Shown in pieces: positions 12,001 to 21,295 of a stretch of DNA of 64,000 bases. The notes under the pieces are model-generated. The model made no database searches. It saw only the letters and a program-made list of their open reading frames with translations, and was not told the DNA's origin. Location: NCBI RefSeq assembly GCF_000003815.2, contig NC_049986.1, forward strand, positions 16,421,172 to 16,485,171, in the 5' to 3' direction. This stretch comes from Branchiostoma floridae (taxonomy: Eukaryota > Chordata > Leptocardii > Amphioxiformes > Branchiostomatidae). The first letter of the stretch is position 1. Each line of letters opens with the position of its first letter. The translations under genes and the position numbers were made by a program.

Positions 12001-15000
12001 TCACAAACTTTGCATTGTATAAACCCAAACATCGCCCATTCCAGCCAGGCAATTGCACAACTGCGCTATACTTGACGCTGGGTTAAAAGCGACTAATTGT
12101 CTGTTTGTGACGTTAAAGAACTACAATCTGGGTACTTGAGAGGCTTTAGCTTCGTTTTCTCCCATTACGAACTGTTTTTGCGAAAGGCAACTCAAAGTAA
12201 GGCATAATTTAACTCAATTTGACGCTAGTTACTGCAAAACACCGCCATGATAGTATTTGATGTCTATCTTTGGGGTTCTTGTTTGAAATACAGTCCGTGT
12301 CTAGTATTCAGCACAACCAATGGGGAAGGCTGTGTAGAACAGAGTGAAAGTGTGCATTCTATAGTCTGGTCGCTTCAAAACTAGCCTCCCTGTCAAACCT
12401 TTGACATTTTCAACATAGGCCAGGTTCTCTGAAGCCGGGGATATTGTCCGGGCGTACGAATCATAGCAGTAATCTCCAAGCAGATCCTACGGCATGGCAT
12501 AAGATAGTATCATAAGCTGACAAAGGAGTGTAGCCGGCCTATAGGAGTGCTAATTGCCCACCGAACGATTGTTCATTGTCCTAGGCCGGCTACACTCTTT
12601 TGCCAGCTTTTGATACTATCTTAGGCCACCGTAGAATCTGCTTGAAGATTACAAATACGCAGAAGCCTGCGAAGAAGGCTACCTGATCATGAAAGGCATG
12701 TTTTTGTATTATCTTCGTCTACAGTAGGCTGTGAAATATCTTAGCAACATTAATGGGCTTGTTTTTGTTCGTTCTATGGATGAAAGCGAACTTTTCTTTG
12801 CTGTTGGAAACAACGACATTTATCTCATTTTATCTTCTATTGTCAATCAAAAACACTTAGTGGTAGTCGACCATGGATTCGTGTATCTGAAATTTAGGAT
12901 CCAATTGAAAATGGTCCAAAGAAAATTTGCCTTGATGCCCAAAGTAGTTTCTTTCGTGATCAGTAGAGATGGGGGTAAGAAATATGTTGAAAGACAACAA
13001 ATCTTATATGATAAGCAAGGGCAAATCCAAGGCCGAACTACTTCGAAGTCGGAAGACTTTTGTCTCATTCTATCACATCCATACAGACCGTGTTGCACTT
13101 AACATGCACTCCCTACCGGGCACCCAAGCTATGTCCCTGCAAGGCGCCCCCCGACATATTTCCATAGAAGCACATTAGAGTACATGTTTGCAGCGAATTT
13201 GGCCATCAACGATGCTATTCCATTAAAGCTGACGTCATCACGAACCGTTATCTCTTTCCGTACTTATCTTATCACTCCGTACACATTCCGTATCACTGTA
13301 CTGGTGGCTATTGGGATCGAAATGGGTGTATCGATTTGTAATTAGCTTGTATCAGAGAAATTAGCATTCGACACACCAATAGAGTACTTTGTTTTGGATT
13401 ACTTAGTAGGCGTTCCCTGTGTGTGTTTGTTGTAAACTGTGATATCAGAGTCAGGGTGGTCCAGGTAAAGACAACCCAAGTGTTGTACTGTTAGGCTATG
13501 CTGATCCGATATATGGGAACTCCCAAAATGGTGTGAGTGTGCAAAAAGAAAACATGGCCCCCCTTTCTTTGACTTTGAATTAGCATATTAAGTATCCGTT
13601 TTCCGTTGTCGTTGATCCGATATCCACTAGGAAATCCAAAACTGATGTGAGTGTGCAAAAAGAATTAAAGCTTGGCATCTTTCTCTTTGACTTTTGACTT
13701 GGCATATTCTAAGACATGCAGTATACGTTTTCCTATACAAGGCATATATTTGATTTACAACATTTTTTTTATTGAAACGGACGAAAATTAATGCTCCAGT
13801 ATGTTATCCATGCCATCGAACCGACATGGTATTACTTACAGGACTAGCTCGTGATTGAACATCATAGTTATTAACTGTAAAGTAAATAGCATACTAAACC
13901 CAGGAAAAAGAGTATAAGATCTACCGGAAAAGAGATTAGCAGCATTTAATCCTTGGATCCTGAATAACTTGGACGGCTGAGCCATTTCAAACATTTGACT
14001 TGTTCTGAGTCAAGTCTGGCCTACTGCAAATGACACCAATTACTACAGAAATAAATCATTTTGTAAAGCCTTAATCTTCAAGTTTGTAGTGCTGAAAAAA
14101 TGAAGCAAAACTCCAATCCTGCGTCAGCGATAAATGGTGACTAATCTTAAGGAGTGGTGTGTACATAGGGTTCATTATATGAATATTGCTGATCAAGACA
14201 CATGAATGATGAAATAAATTTCACATCTGTCTATTTGCTGACTGCGCTCTGTACACCCATGCCTTCTACACGTGTCATTACAGTATCGAGAAAGGCATTG
14301 TCGAAAGCAACAACAGTTGTCCAGTGTTCTTTTCAGGACAAATCACGTTTTGATTTCATTTGTAATGGGGAACTTTATCATAACGTCAATCTCTGCAATA
14401 AATAGTCACCCAGTGGGGCCATTTTTAAAAAATTAATGTCAATGCATATGTCGCGCCATATTTTTTGAAATTCCAAAATGCACGTTGAGATCAAAAGATC
14501 ATGTTTAGGCAGCGCAAAATATTTGTGTACCTCACCACGTTGCAATTTTGATCTCATATGGCACACATACATTTGCGCTGTTCAGAGTTACCCTGTATTG
14601 TAGAGTGATGCGCCAGTTGTCAAGCGATTTGTTTCAAACAAATGTGCTATGTAGAGCCGGTTCAGTCGGCAAAAGATTCTCAGCCCAAACGTGGAATAAA
14701 GCGTTTTTAACGGCAAATTTTAGACCAAATATTCCAATGCGACTGATCTTGCGACCGATCGTTTTAGGTTCTGTCAACATAAACTCTAGCTTGCGTCAGA
14801 AAGCAACGGTTGAGATATTGGTGGTGGTGTATGAACAGGAATATCGGGAGTCAAGACTTTGCAGCGCAAAGCTAGCTCTCTTAGTACAACAAAAGGCGAA
14901 AATCTTACTCTTGTTGTAATGCTTCTCCGTGTACGTCATACACCCGGAACCGACTCTACATTGTACGTGCTTATTTTCTACCGACTTTTCGATGGCTTCA

Positions 15001-17036
15001 TTTAACGTTATACCAGTGGCGAAGAAACTACTTTATTCGTTACTGAAAAAAACCCAGCCCATGTAGAATGTTTGTTCTCAATGGTTATGTTTTCGTGCGT
15101 AGATAACTTAGCCAGGTGCAATCTGGAGATCTTTATTTTCTCCTCAACACTTTAAAATATCCTGTTTCTGCTGCCAAAGTCCAGAGTTGTTTTTGAACCC
15201 TGATCGCTAGTCAGACGTCACTCCTGTACGTGAGTGGCGACCGTGATCAGATACGGTTGGAAAGTACCGCGGGGGAGCAAGTAATAGCATGCCACTGACC
15301 AAACGTGCCCCTTGGGCGCTAATATATCTTTAAGATCGTCTTAAAGGCTTAAGGAGTCGGGCACCTGGGCGGAAGAAACGCGCACGTACCACAGCAACGG
15401 TGACGCAAGAGTCCTTCACCGGGGGTTATTCCCACCATGCAGGTGCATGAGGGGGCATCGATAGACCCCCATTGAAGGCATTAGTCATCACACGACCAAA
15501 AGCGTCAAGATTAGGATCGCCCGGTCTCCCCGGAGATTCTCAGACGCCTCACACATGCGCTCCTCTCGGGAAAGAAGCTACACCAACACCACCGGCGCTT
15601 CCTTATGAAGTGCTTAGATCGCGACATTTTAGGAGACAAGCTGTCAACCGTTACTTTCTCGAGTGTCTATAAATCCCATAACTTCTATTTGCTCTACTGA
15701 AACCCTATTGACATACGTGGGTACATTTTCTTCTTTGGCTTCGGTGACCATAGATTCGAACCATAGACCATTCTTCCAACTGCCTATTCAAATCGTGAAA
15801 TCATATACAGGATGACAGAGTTAGCATATCCAATTAAGTTTTTGAAGTGACGCTGCTAACTTTGACCGGTGGAACGGTTTTATTGCATGCTGCGTTTCAT
15901 TATCTGTCGACCAGACAATAACCTACAGGGGCAGGTACAACTTTACAAAATCTTGCATGCAAAAATATGAAAAGAATAGCACATATTTACATATTTGCGT
16001 TCCCTTATGGAAACACCAGTACGGCACACACCTTATGTACACGCCTGGTTGACTTTGCTTGTGATCAGGTGAAAGTACGATCAGCCGTGCTTACCTTCGT
16101 CCGAACTTTGCACGCCGAAGTAGTGAGACAGGTCTTCGGCAGTCAGGTCTTCGTGAAACTGGCGAGACAAGAAGTAGAGCGGTGATATTAAAAAAAAAAA
16201 TCACACGGCTTTGCGACTGTAAGGCGAATACACACTTATTCTGGGGCGCTTGGTAAGCTACAACCACGTGGCAAGGAACTAGGAAATCCCCGTGTCTTTA
16301 GGTCGAACAAACAAGGCTCTCGAAAAAGTCCTATCTATCCAGGAAACCACAAAACAATTGTCTTAGAGTGCTTCAAAACGTTTGCCGAATGCCTATCGTG
16401 AGTTCCAGGTAGCTCTACGTGACCGCACGTAGAAGTATCCTGGATTTGCACGCTACGGTCAATGTAGTTTTGAACTTGCTCAGCACCCATTTGACATCCT
16501 CTAGTGAGTCCGGCTGTACATGCGGTTATAGCACAGACAGCAGGACAAAAGTGGAGCAACCGCTGGCTATATTTAGAGTTGCAGCTCACAAAGTGATGCA
16601 AGCCTGACGTGAAGTCGAAGTGCATTGAAACAAACATTGCATGACGAACACTTTTAAAAACACACACTTGAACCACATCAGCGAGCATTCAAAAGTTAAA
16701 AGGACGAAATAGATTGTAACATAGATGTCTAAACATGCCAGCGTAGAATGTGCTTAAGATACGAAAGAGCAAAAGCACGTCCCATGGCTAGGTGTCTGAT
16801 CCGAACATTCACTGACTCAAACAATACGACCCCGGCTCACTATCGTTAACATTTCATCAGAAAACTTTGCCGGGCGTAACTTAAGTTGTAATGTGCCAGA
16901 ATTTACAGACCATGATCTAAAGTACATAGAAGTGTCGGAGAATAAATAACCGAAGGTAAAAAGAGCACCATTGACTTACCTGAGGTCTGGCCAGCGCCAA
17001 GGCGGCGAGGCACAGGAGCGTCGTTACTCGCAGCAT
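24..17036 (-). CDS. ADAMTS-family secreted zinc metalloprotease (22 exons, 3' end outside window)
   Basis: Secreted protease of the ADAMTS family, expected to act in the extracellular matrix. Twenty-two exons with GT/AG borders and compatible phases give 928 codons without a stop. Order by residue: signal peptide 1-17, propeptide 20-165 with the conserved STCEGL cysteine and furin sites RTRR (56-59) and RRARR (161-165), acidic linker 166-312, catalytic domain about 313-505 with HETGHNLGIRHD (454-465) and Met-turn M478, disintegrin-like 510-590, TSP1 612-665, cysteine-rich 666-784, spacer 785-890, start of a second TSP1 at 905. HETGH followed by HDGxGNxCGD resembles the ADAMTS2/3/14 (procollagen N-proteinase) group, but the paralogue is not settled. 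Introns not listed separately are 200 to 820 bases and show only unremarkable sequence. The last exons and stop lie beyond position 1. Confidence 0.93.
380..533 (-). CDS. ADAMTS exon 21: end of spacer and start of second TSP1 repeat
   Basis: Reads [20 protein letters not shown] then [10 protein letters not shown], ending [14 protein letters not shown]. The [10 protein letters not shown] block closes the spacer; [13 protein letters not shown] opens a C-terminal TSP1 repeat. Acceptor CATTAG was chosen among several nearby AGs because it keeps the frame and the family pattern LY...EYLG. Confidence 0.88.
1229..1398 (-). CDS. ADAMTS exon 20: spacer domain
   Basis: Encodes [20 protein letters not shown] and on to [14 protein letters not shown]. 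The order asparagine-glycine-x-Y, then GPxxxxLxIQ, is the usual spacer layout of beta strands. Phase 0 at a GTATGT donor. Confidence 0.93.
1798..1875 (-). CDS. ADAMTS exon 19: spacer domain
   Basis: Encodes [20 protein letters not shown] then YWCHL, the start of the cysteine-poor spacer (usual pattern: xxLPxGAxxIxIxE). Phase 1 in, phase 1 out. Confidence 0.9.
2075..2195 (-). CDS. ADAMTS exon 18: end of cysteine-rich domain
   Basis: Encodes [20 protein letters not shown] then DGNGNTCQP, matching the GCD...DRCGVCGGDxxTC signature that ends the cysteine-rich domain in ADAMTS and ADAMTS-like proteins. It leaves in phase 1 at GTAAGT. Confidence 0.96.
2557..2690 (-). CDS. ADAMTS exon 17: cysteine-rich domain
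   Basis: Encodes [10 protein letters not shown] and [20 protein letters not shown] then V. The C-x-L-x-C and DGTxC...CVxGxC spacing is the conserved ADAMTS cysteine-rich core. Confidence 0.95.
3012..3120 (-). CDS. ADAMTS exon 16: start of cysteine-rich domain
   Basis: Begins [20 protein letters not shown], the PC...FRxQQC block that follows the TSP1 repeat in ADAMTS proteins. It leaves in phase 1 at a GTAGAA donor. Confidence 0.93.
3515..3578 (-). CDS. ADAMTS exon 15: end of TSP1 repeat
   Basis: Reads [20 protein letters not shown] then TQ, the conserved second half of the TSP1 repeat. The acceptor TCTAG is used; a second AG seven bases on (CTCAG) would break the frame. Confidence 0.94.
4032..4183 (-). 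CDS. ADAMTS exon 14: central thrombospondin type 1 repeat
   Basis: Begins [11 protein letters not shown], then [20 protein letters not shown] and RRRYCNNP. It shows the C-mannosylation motif WSAW (613-616) and the O-fucosylation motif CSRTCG (623-628). It is typical of the central TSP1 repeat found in all ADAMTS enzymes. Confidence 0.96.
4586..4847 (-). CDS. ADAMTS exon 13: disintegrin-like region
   Basis: The largest exon, 87 residues. It includes [18 protein letters not shown] and LCAKLFCHV, then MLDGTECG. These are the cysteine-spaced blocks of the ADAMTS disintegrin-like module. The acceptor (CACTAG) was chosen because it alone keeps the frame with exon 12. Confidence 0.93.
5004..5135. 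repeat. Foldback arm joined to SINE-tail fragment
   Basis: In ADAMTS intron 12. Bases 5004-5066 match one arm of the foldback family (CCTTTGATACTATCTTA, CCGTAGGATCTGCTT). Bases 5067-5135 match the tail of the SINE at 30.5 kb (GGTCGACGTG and CCTTACGGGGTGACATACC). Confidence 0.6.
5166..5300 (-). CDS. ADAMTS exon 12: third zinc ligand and Met-turn
   Basis: Completes HETGHNLGIRHD: N459 at the junction, third zinc ligand H464 and D465. Then come [10 protein letters not shown] and the Met-turn in NVMATSS (M478), followed by [13 protein letters not shown], the usual end of the catalytic domain. All residues needed for an active protease are present. Confidence 0.96.
5614..5757 (-). CDS. ADAMTS exon 11: first part of zinc-binding motif
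   Basis: Ends [11 protein letters not shown], carrying the first two zinc histidines (H454, H458) and the catalytic glutamate E455. The upstream cysteines in [10 protein letters not shown] match reprolysin disulphide positions. The intron splits the codon of N459. Confidence 0.96.
6198..6222. repeat. CAAA microsatellite
   Basis: Five to six CAAA units a few bases inside ADAMTS intron 10, next to the donor of exon 10. Confidence 0.9.
6236..6357 (-). CDS. ADAMTS exon 10: catalytic domain
   Basis: Contains [20 protein letters not shown] then HYDIATLIT. The C-W-Q block and the HxDxATLITR motif are reprolysin hallmarks. A CAAA repeat starts a few bases past the donor. Confidence 0.95.
6782..6865 (-). 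CDS. ADAMTS exon 9: catalytic domain
   Basis: Codes for 28 residues, [20 protein letters not shown] and then LIVLETDQ, the second and third strands of the reprolysin fold. Phase 0 to 0. Confidence 0.95.
7038..7080 (+). mobile_element. LINE 3'-end-like fragment
   Basis: TGTACAAGTTATC... then GTGCAATAAAGTTATTC closely resembles 22668-22696 (GTACAATTGTTGTGCAATAA AGTTAT). Such AATAAAGTTAT ends are usual for CR1-type LINE tails; the assignment is inference. Confidence 0.4.
7357..7525 (-). CDS. ADAMTS exon 8: start of catalytic domain
   Basis: The second half reads [17 protein letters not shown], the highly conserved first strand of the reprolysin (M12B) fold, followed by the helix [12 protein letters not shown]. 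Completed codon with exon 7 is AGC (Ser286). It leaves in phase 0 at a GTACGT donor. Confidence 0.95.
7694..7890. repeat. Foldback element broken by the assembly gap
   Basis: The bases before the gap (TCAAGCAGACCCCACGGTGC) are the reverse complement, with few changes, of GGCACCTTGGGGTCTGCTTA after it. The right side continues back to GCCGGCTATACTCC, matching the arm of the 12.5 kb foldback. The hidden bases are therefore probably the inner arm and loop. Confidence 0.7.
7722..7821. other. Assembly gap, 100 N
   Basis: Exactly 100 N, a fixed-size placeholder. It lies inside ADAMTS intron 7, between the two arms of a foldback repeat. Confidence 0.99.
8112..8244 (-). CDS. ADAMTS exon 7: proline-rich linker
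   Basis: Encodes 43 residues including [17 protein letters not shown] and a sequon NVT at residue 251. Low-complexity linker, probably disordered. The AG acceptor and GTAGAA donor keep the frame with exons 6 and 8. Confidence 0.85.
8611..8777 (-). CDS. ADAMTS exon 6: acidic linker
   Basis: Encodes 55 residues rich in Asp, Glu and Arg (for example [20 protein letters not shown]) with an N-glycosylation sequon NFS at residue 213. No known domain is visible. It sits between the furin site and the catalytic domain. The donor is GTAAGG; the phase is 2 in and 1 out. Confidence 0.88.
8875..9067. mobile_element. MITE with terminal inverted repeats, copy 1
   Basis: Left end GTCACATTTCCAAACCGGGG and right end, reversed, GTTACATTTCCATACCGGGG, about 33 bp each, around about 125 bp of AT-rich sequence. 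No coding capacity. It lies in ADAMTS intron 5. Confidence 0.7.
9331..9476 (-). CDS. ADAMTS exon 5: end of propeptide and main furin site
   Basis: Encodes [20 protein letters not shown] then [16 protein letters not shown]. The FIQPL block corresponds to the FIEPL of other ADAMTS propeptides, and RRARR (residues 161-165) is a strong proprotein-convertase site. The acceptor's pyrimidine tract is itself a CA microsatellite plus a C run. It leaves in phase 2. Confidence 0.93.
9478..9507. repeat. GT microsatellite and G run
   Basis: About seven GT units followed by about ten G on the plus strand. On the coding strand it forms the whole pyrimidine tract of the ADAMTS exon 5 acceptor. Confidence 0.95.
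10072..10233 (-). CDS. ADAMTS exon 4: propeptide with conserved cysteine
   Basis: Encodes 54 residues including the propeptide signature [20 protein letters not shown] followed by EGL. The STC-GL cysteine is the family's candidate zinc-blocking residue. Phase 0 to phase 0, with a CAG acceptor and a GTAGGT donor. Confidence 0.95.
10748..10875 (-). CDS. ADAMTS exon 3: propeptide with first furin-type site
   Basis: Begins VPEYEIVTP, the conserved start of the reprolysin propeptide, and contains [12 protein letters not shown], in which RTRR (residues 56-59) fits the furin consensus. The acceptor follows a run of C and the donor is GTGAGC. It enters in phase 1 and leaves in phase 0. Confidence 0.92.
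12469..12652. repeat. Foldback element with arms of about 70 bp
   Basis: Left arm 12469-12542 and right arm 12582-12652 are imperfect reverse complements separated by about 40 bases. Shared landmarks: CAAGCAGAT(C/T)CTACGG, AAGATAGTATCA and GTGTAGCCGGCCTA. It is a hairpin-type non-autonomous element. Relatives occur at 5004-5066 (one arm) and around the gap at 7694-7890. Confidence 0.8.
13501..13733. repeat. Diverged tandem duplication, period about 112 bp
   Basis: TGATCCGATAT, GTGTGAGTGTGCAAAAAGAA, CTTTCTTTGACTTT, GCATATT and CGTTTTCC occur in the same order in two adjacent copies. It lies in ADAMTS intron 2. Confidence 0.75.
16095..16158 (-). CDS. ADAMTS exon 2: propeptide N-terminus
   Basis: Reads [17 protein letters not shown] and four further residues. 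It has a pyrimidine-rich acceptor and a GTAAGC donor, entering in phase 0 and leaving in phase 1. It joins exon 1 and exon 3 in frame. It is preceded in the intron by a run of ten T on the coding strand. Confidence 0.85.
16980..17036 (-). CDS. ADAMTS exon 1: start codon and signal peptide
   Basis: Codes for 19 residues, [19 protein letters not shown], a typical signal peptide with an arginine near the start, a leucine/alanine core and a small-residue cleavage site before RPQ. It ends at a consensus donor (CAG then GTAAGT) in phase 0. The frame stays open upstream to an ATG at 17345, but that ATG lies upstream of the predicted TATA box, and starting there would bury the signal peptide. The internal ATG is therefore preferred. 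Confidence 0.85.
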
Positions 17037-17302
17037 GTCGCACCAGCGCTGATTCACACGTCTGTCGAGCAGAACAAAAACTTTTACAACGAGATCAAAA
17101 AACGTTCCCAACGGAAATATAGGGCTGTTGGGAGCAAATAAACCTGCACCGCGTGGTATGCTACTATTACTACGATCCGCAACTTGAAATGCTGCTTCGT
17201 TGGTCACTGAGTGAGGTCGGGAAAAATTTCTTGGTCGGACGCGTTTGTACGGTGGTGCGGTTAGGTCGTTCTTTTCTTCTGAGGAGACGAGCAGGAGCTT
17301 AC

Positions 17303-17309
17303 CTTTATA
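17303..17309 (-). promoter_or_regulatory. TATA box of the ADAMTS gene
   Basis: TATAAAG on the minus strand, inside GTGTATAAAGG just after a GC-rich CTCCCGGGAG. It predicts a start of transcription near 17275 and a 5' untranslated leader of about 240 bases (17037-17275), with no intron needed. The inference rests on sequence only. Confidence 0.5.
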
Positions 17310-20300
17310 CACTCCCGGGAGGAGCGGCTCCGTCAGACTGACCACAGCGCCGAACTATTCCGGTTATCAAAACACGATTAGCACCAATCAAGTGTCACGC
17401 CTGTTATGAAATCACCATAGAGGGGCCTGAAATCTGGGCTAAATATTTAGACACAAAAATCTGCGAATGATAGCAGAGATTGGTGTGTTACTTGGCGATG
17501 TTCAAATAGTGTGCCGTAAATTGGCCGAAGTCTTCTTGAGTGAAAACCAAACATTTGGCCAGTGCTGACTGAAGGGGCCGAGAACATAAACTCACTAATT
17601 AATCATACCACGTGGGCAGCCGGTTGACCCGACACTGCTATTCTCCCATAGCTTTCGCAGCGACCTATTCCCCCACTATGTCGGTATGGAGTCCCTTAGA
17701 GGGGTCACACAGCACAGAAAAGGTAAAATTGTCATGGTATAGGACCAAAAGTAGGCTAATATTTATGTGAAAGCCAGTTGTTTGCAAACGCCATTCCTTC
17801 CTTCCCAACACGTTACCGGCACTGCTGTACGGTCAAGGATCTAGCCCAATACGTTTACCGTAAAACGCTCGTCAGTTTAATGGCGTTTCGATGTTTTTAG
17901 CACTAGAGTGCTTGATAAGCATACAATCAGAGTGTTAGTCAATCCTGACTATTGTGGTTTTGTTTGTAAGGAACATGGAATGATATTACTTGGCGTGGCG
18001 GCAACCGAAGAACGTAGCTGCGCAACGTTTACAGCAAATAAACCCATTCCCATCCGGTAAAAAAAAACGAATCTCAACATGTGATGTTTTAGGGCAACAG
18101 CGTCATGCATTACCTCATACTTGACTACAGAAAGATAAGGCTGTGTTGTATTGCAGGCTCCAGGTGTGTCGTGTGCAGAGTATGATGCTAACAAACACAC
18201 ATGGCTATGTGATCACCACCTTTGACGTCTGGAGGTCGTTATACTATCTTTGTGTCTGAAATCTGAAGTCTTAGATTGATGAGTTTGTTTGCAATCCATG
18301 GACTAATCCCTAAGACTGTACCCTTCAGGGCCCGTATTGAAAACTCCTTAACAAGGCAAGTGTTTGAAAGTTTTGACGCGTTTTGATGACTTTGCCGACA
18401 CGTTGGTCAAGACGTTAGTCTTGTTACAGGTCACGGTGACATTGGTAGTCTAAATCAAGGACACAAAGTTATCTAAAAATCTCTGTAGCAACACGTTCAG
18501 CAAGAGCGAAGCGTCATAACATTTTGGTGGAATACACACTGACCTGATGATGGTTCAATGGAAGTCAAAAGCCATTGTGAAATCAACTACTACAATTGCC
18601 ACATACTAGTAAAACAGGGGTCTTTCATGGAGCCGGTGTTTAACGGTATGCAACGCCAGTTATCGGATATGTATCATAGCACCAACACGGAGTATTGATT
18701 TGTATTTATGTTTGTTTTAGAGAGCACACCCCTATATTTGGTACCTTGAAGTGTTGCCGTCTGACTCAAACCTTGTGTAGGGTTTGTACAAATTGGAAGT
18801 TTGCCTGGTGGGTAAATTTGAAAAAGTTTGAAATACGTCATAGAGAGGCGTGAAACGTATGAGCAATCTACGTTGCCATGGACACGGCATCACAACTTTG
18901 GAAAACATAAACTTTAAGATGTCAATAGTAACGTAGGTTTTTGGCTAGATGAACAACTTTTGTGGCGTATATTCTGCATGCTTTGCTCCCATCAGCATGT
19001 AAATGATATGGGGTATCAATTGTTTTTCGAATCGAACTCCTTTCAAAAACTCCCAGTTCGGAAAACAACAACTTTAGGCTTGACTTTATCTTTAAGTATT
19101 GGCGGCTCAAATGATTCAATATTAGCATAAAGGTAGGTAAAATCCTTTTTTCTCAACTTACCCATTAAGACGGTTTGAAGCCACACCTTGCTCACACAAC
19201 AGAACACGTGAAAGTAAAGTTACTACTCGCTATGGTTATCATGTTCATGTATACTCCCGTCAGACTCGCTCGCAATAAATCCATCTGCAAATACATACAT
19301 TATTGAATCATTGCAAGTAATGTCGCAACACGCGGCACATTCCCTAACACAAAGCAAGTCTTGACCGTGGTTAGAAAAAAAATTGAGCTCATATTCATAA
19401 GTATGTACTTAGCTATGACAACTATCGTTTGACTGTGATAAGCGGAACATTTCTAATATGAGACAATCGTAACATAAAGATTCAAGTCACCAAAATGCCG
19501 TCTCGGCATTTGACATGCTAATCCTCCAGTTAGCGAATTAGATTGACTTCAAGTAGGCGTCGTTAGAAGACTAGGAATTTCCCAAACTGCTTACCGGTTA
19601 AAGTGGGTACTCTCCGTTCTATTAGGATATCACAATGATTGTTTTCATGTCTATCACTTGAAAGTGCCTTCCTGAAGTATAGGTGCTTTGAGGTATTGAT
19701 GAGGGATCGCTCTTGTCAGATTCCAAGGGAAGAGACATGTTTGCTCCTCCTTGCCGAATGCATTTGTCACCATCAACAGCATAACGGCATAATAAAAATC
19801 AATCAATATATTTCAAGATTAAATGCCATTACCTACTCCAGATGTCAAGACGGCTTAATTAGTTTGATTGATTGCAAATCAATTCATCTAAGGATCTTAT
19901 GATGTTTCCATATATTGCCCGATTAAAGCAATTAACGTGTTATTGATTCCATAATACAACAATGTCAGATACAAGTCAACATTTCAATCATCGAAAGTGG
20001 TCTGCGATCGAATGGGTAAAAAATAAAACGCTGATATTTGGATACGTTTTTAGGGCATCAATGGCCATTTATGTCAGGTCAAGCGATGTTTATTACAAGA
20101 CAATCATCTTTAATGCAAATTTGACAATCTATTGATGTTTAGATACAGAAGAATATTAGAAACCGTGCATTGTGTGATAGAAGGCGGTAAAGGGTCTAAT
20201 AAAAATGTTTCAAACTGAGGGGCTCTTGTGAAAATGACGTTTCTTTTGTGGTCAATTTGGCACCCATTCCATTGGACTGTGATAGCGTGACCTAGACTCC

Positions 20301-21039
20301 TTTGCATAAAACCATAAAGCATATTTTTTTGCGCTTTTCTATGCCTGTTTGTTGTATTTTGCATGATATTCCAATTATGAAAGTAAGGATTCCACAAATC
20401 CAATGTAGGTTGCGGCGAGGTCGCAGTGCTATCGCCGTCTTGTGGAACGGGGACCATACATCAAATGCATTCCGCAACGTCAAGAGCATACTTCTATGAA
20501 GAATAGAATTTATAGATCTGAAGATTACATGCAATTAAGGTTTTTATGTGTCAAAATGCTTTCAAAGAAAGTTGTGAAGTTTCTATTTGCTTCAGGATTA
20601 ATCAGCTCACGTATTATTGATTTCAAAAGGCACGTGTCCCATTTAATATATACATTTCAGTCATTTTATTTAATTGTCTATGGGCAGCGGGAGGTGCTTT
20701 TAGATCTACTTGAAGCTGTAAGTGGTCCTTAAACGCGTGTGTGATGGGCCATGTGCGTATATAATTGTCGCATATCAAAGAGTTTTCAATGGAAAACGTT
20801 TCTGCACGATAAAAGAAACTCCTGCATTGCTGACTTCAAAAGGATCGTGTTCTACTTTATTGTCAACATCTCAATCATATTACGCATGCTTTTTGTTCTC
20901 TCTCTGTTTGAAGTATGTTATTTCAAAACTACTTGTTGATTTAAGTGGTGCTTTATCGCTTTTTGTGATATCATAATAGTTTTATATCTGCCCCTTGAAA
21001 ATTCACAATAAGTTGAAGTTAGGTAAAGGTAGTACAACA
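17310..21039. other. Intergenic DNA upstream of the ADAMTS gene
   Basis: AT-rich sequence with no recognisable gene. Open frames at 19639-19902, 20110-20457 and 20442-20732 overlap each other on both strands and lack coding features. Distal regulatory elements cannot be judged from sequence alone. Confidence 0.5.
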
Positions 21040-21295
21040 GCCTTTTTAAGGCCGTAGGGGCAGTAGGGTGCTAAGTACTGTGTCTAGGGCACGATAATGG
21101 AAGGCGGAGCCTATCTATCCCTCTCCTTCCACCACCTTTTACCTCCCCAACCGAAGTCATGTACCCATGTTTATACCTGGGTGGAGTAAGGAAAGTCGTG
21201 TAAAGTTACTTTTAATAAGTACAATATGTCCGGGTACTCGAACCCAGGACTCCTGGTTAATGGGCCCCAACCCTTATCTTTACACCACCACAAAA
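21040..21295 (-). mobile_element. tRNA-derived SINE, diverged copy
   Basis: On the minus strand a B-box-like GGGTTCGAGTACC (21233-21245) is followed by the SINE body (GTAAGGAAAGTCGTGTAAAG on the plus strand, shared with the copies at 30.9 kb and 52.7 kb). The A box is degraded. Confidence 0.6.

Larger units (their letters stand above)
10876..16094 (-). other. ADAMTS intron 2 (5.2 kb)
   Basis: By far the longest intron of the gene. It contains the foldback hairpin at 12469-12652 and the diverged direct repeat at 13501-13733. Open frames at 12731-13102, 14548-14919 and 15472-15672 have no recognisable domain or splice context. No further ADAMTS exon is needed, since exons 2 and 3 join in phase. 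Confidence 0.7.

Noticed and set aside
14202-15672. Frames in ADAMTS intron 2 as extra ADAMTS exons
   Set aside because: Exons 2 and 3 already join in phase, and these frames show no propeptide similarity.
17037-17345. Start of the ADAMTS protein at the upstream ATG (17345)
   Set aside because: It lies upstream of the TATA box and would bury a good signal peptide 103 residues inside the protein.
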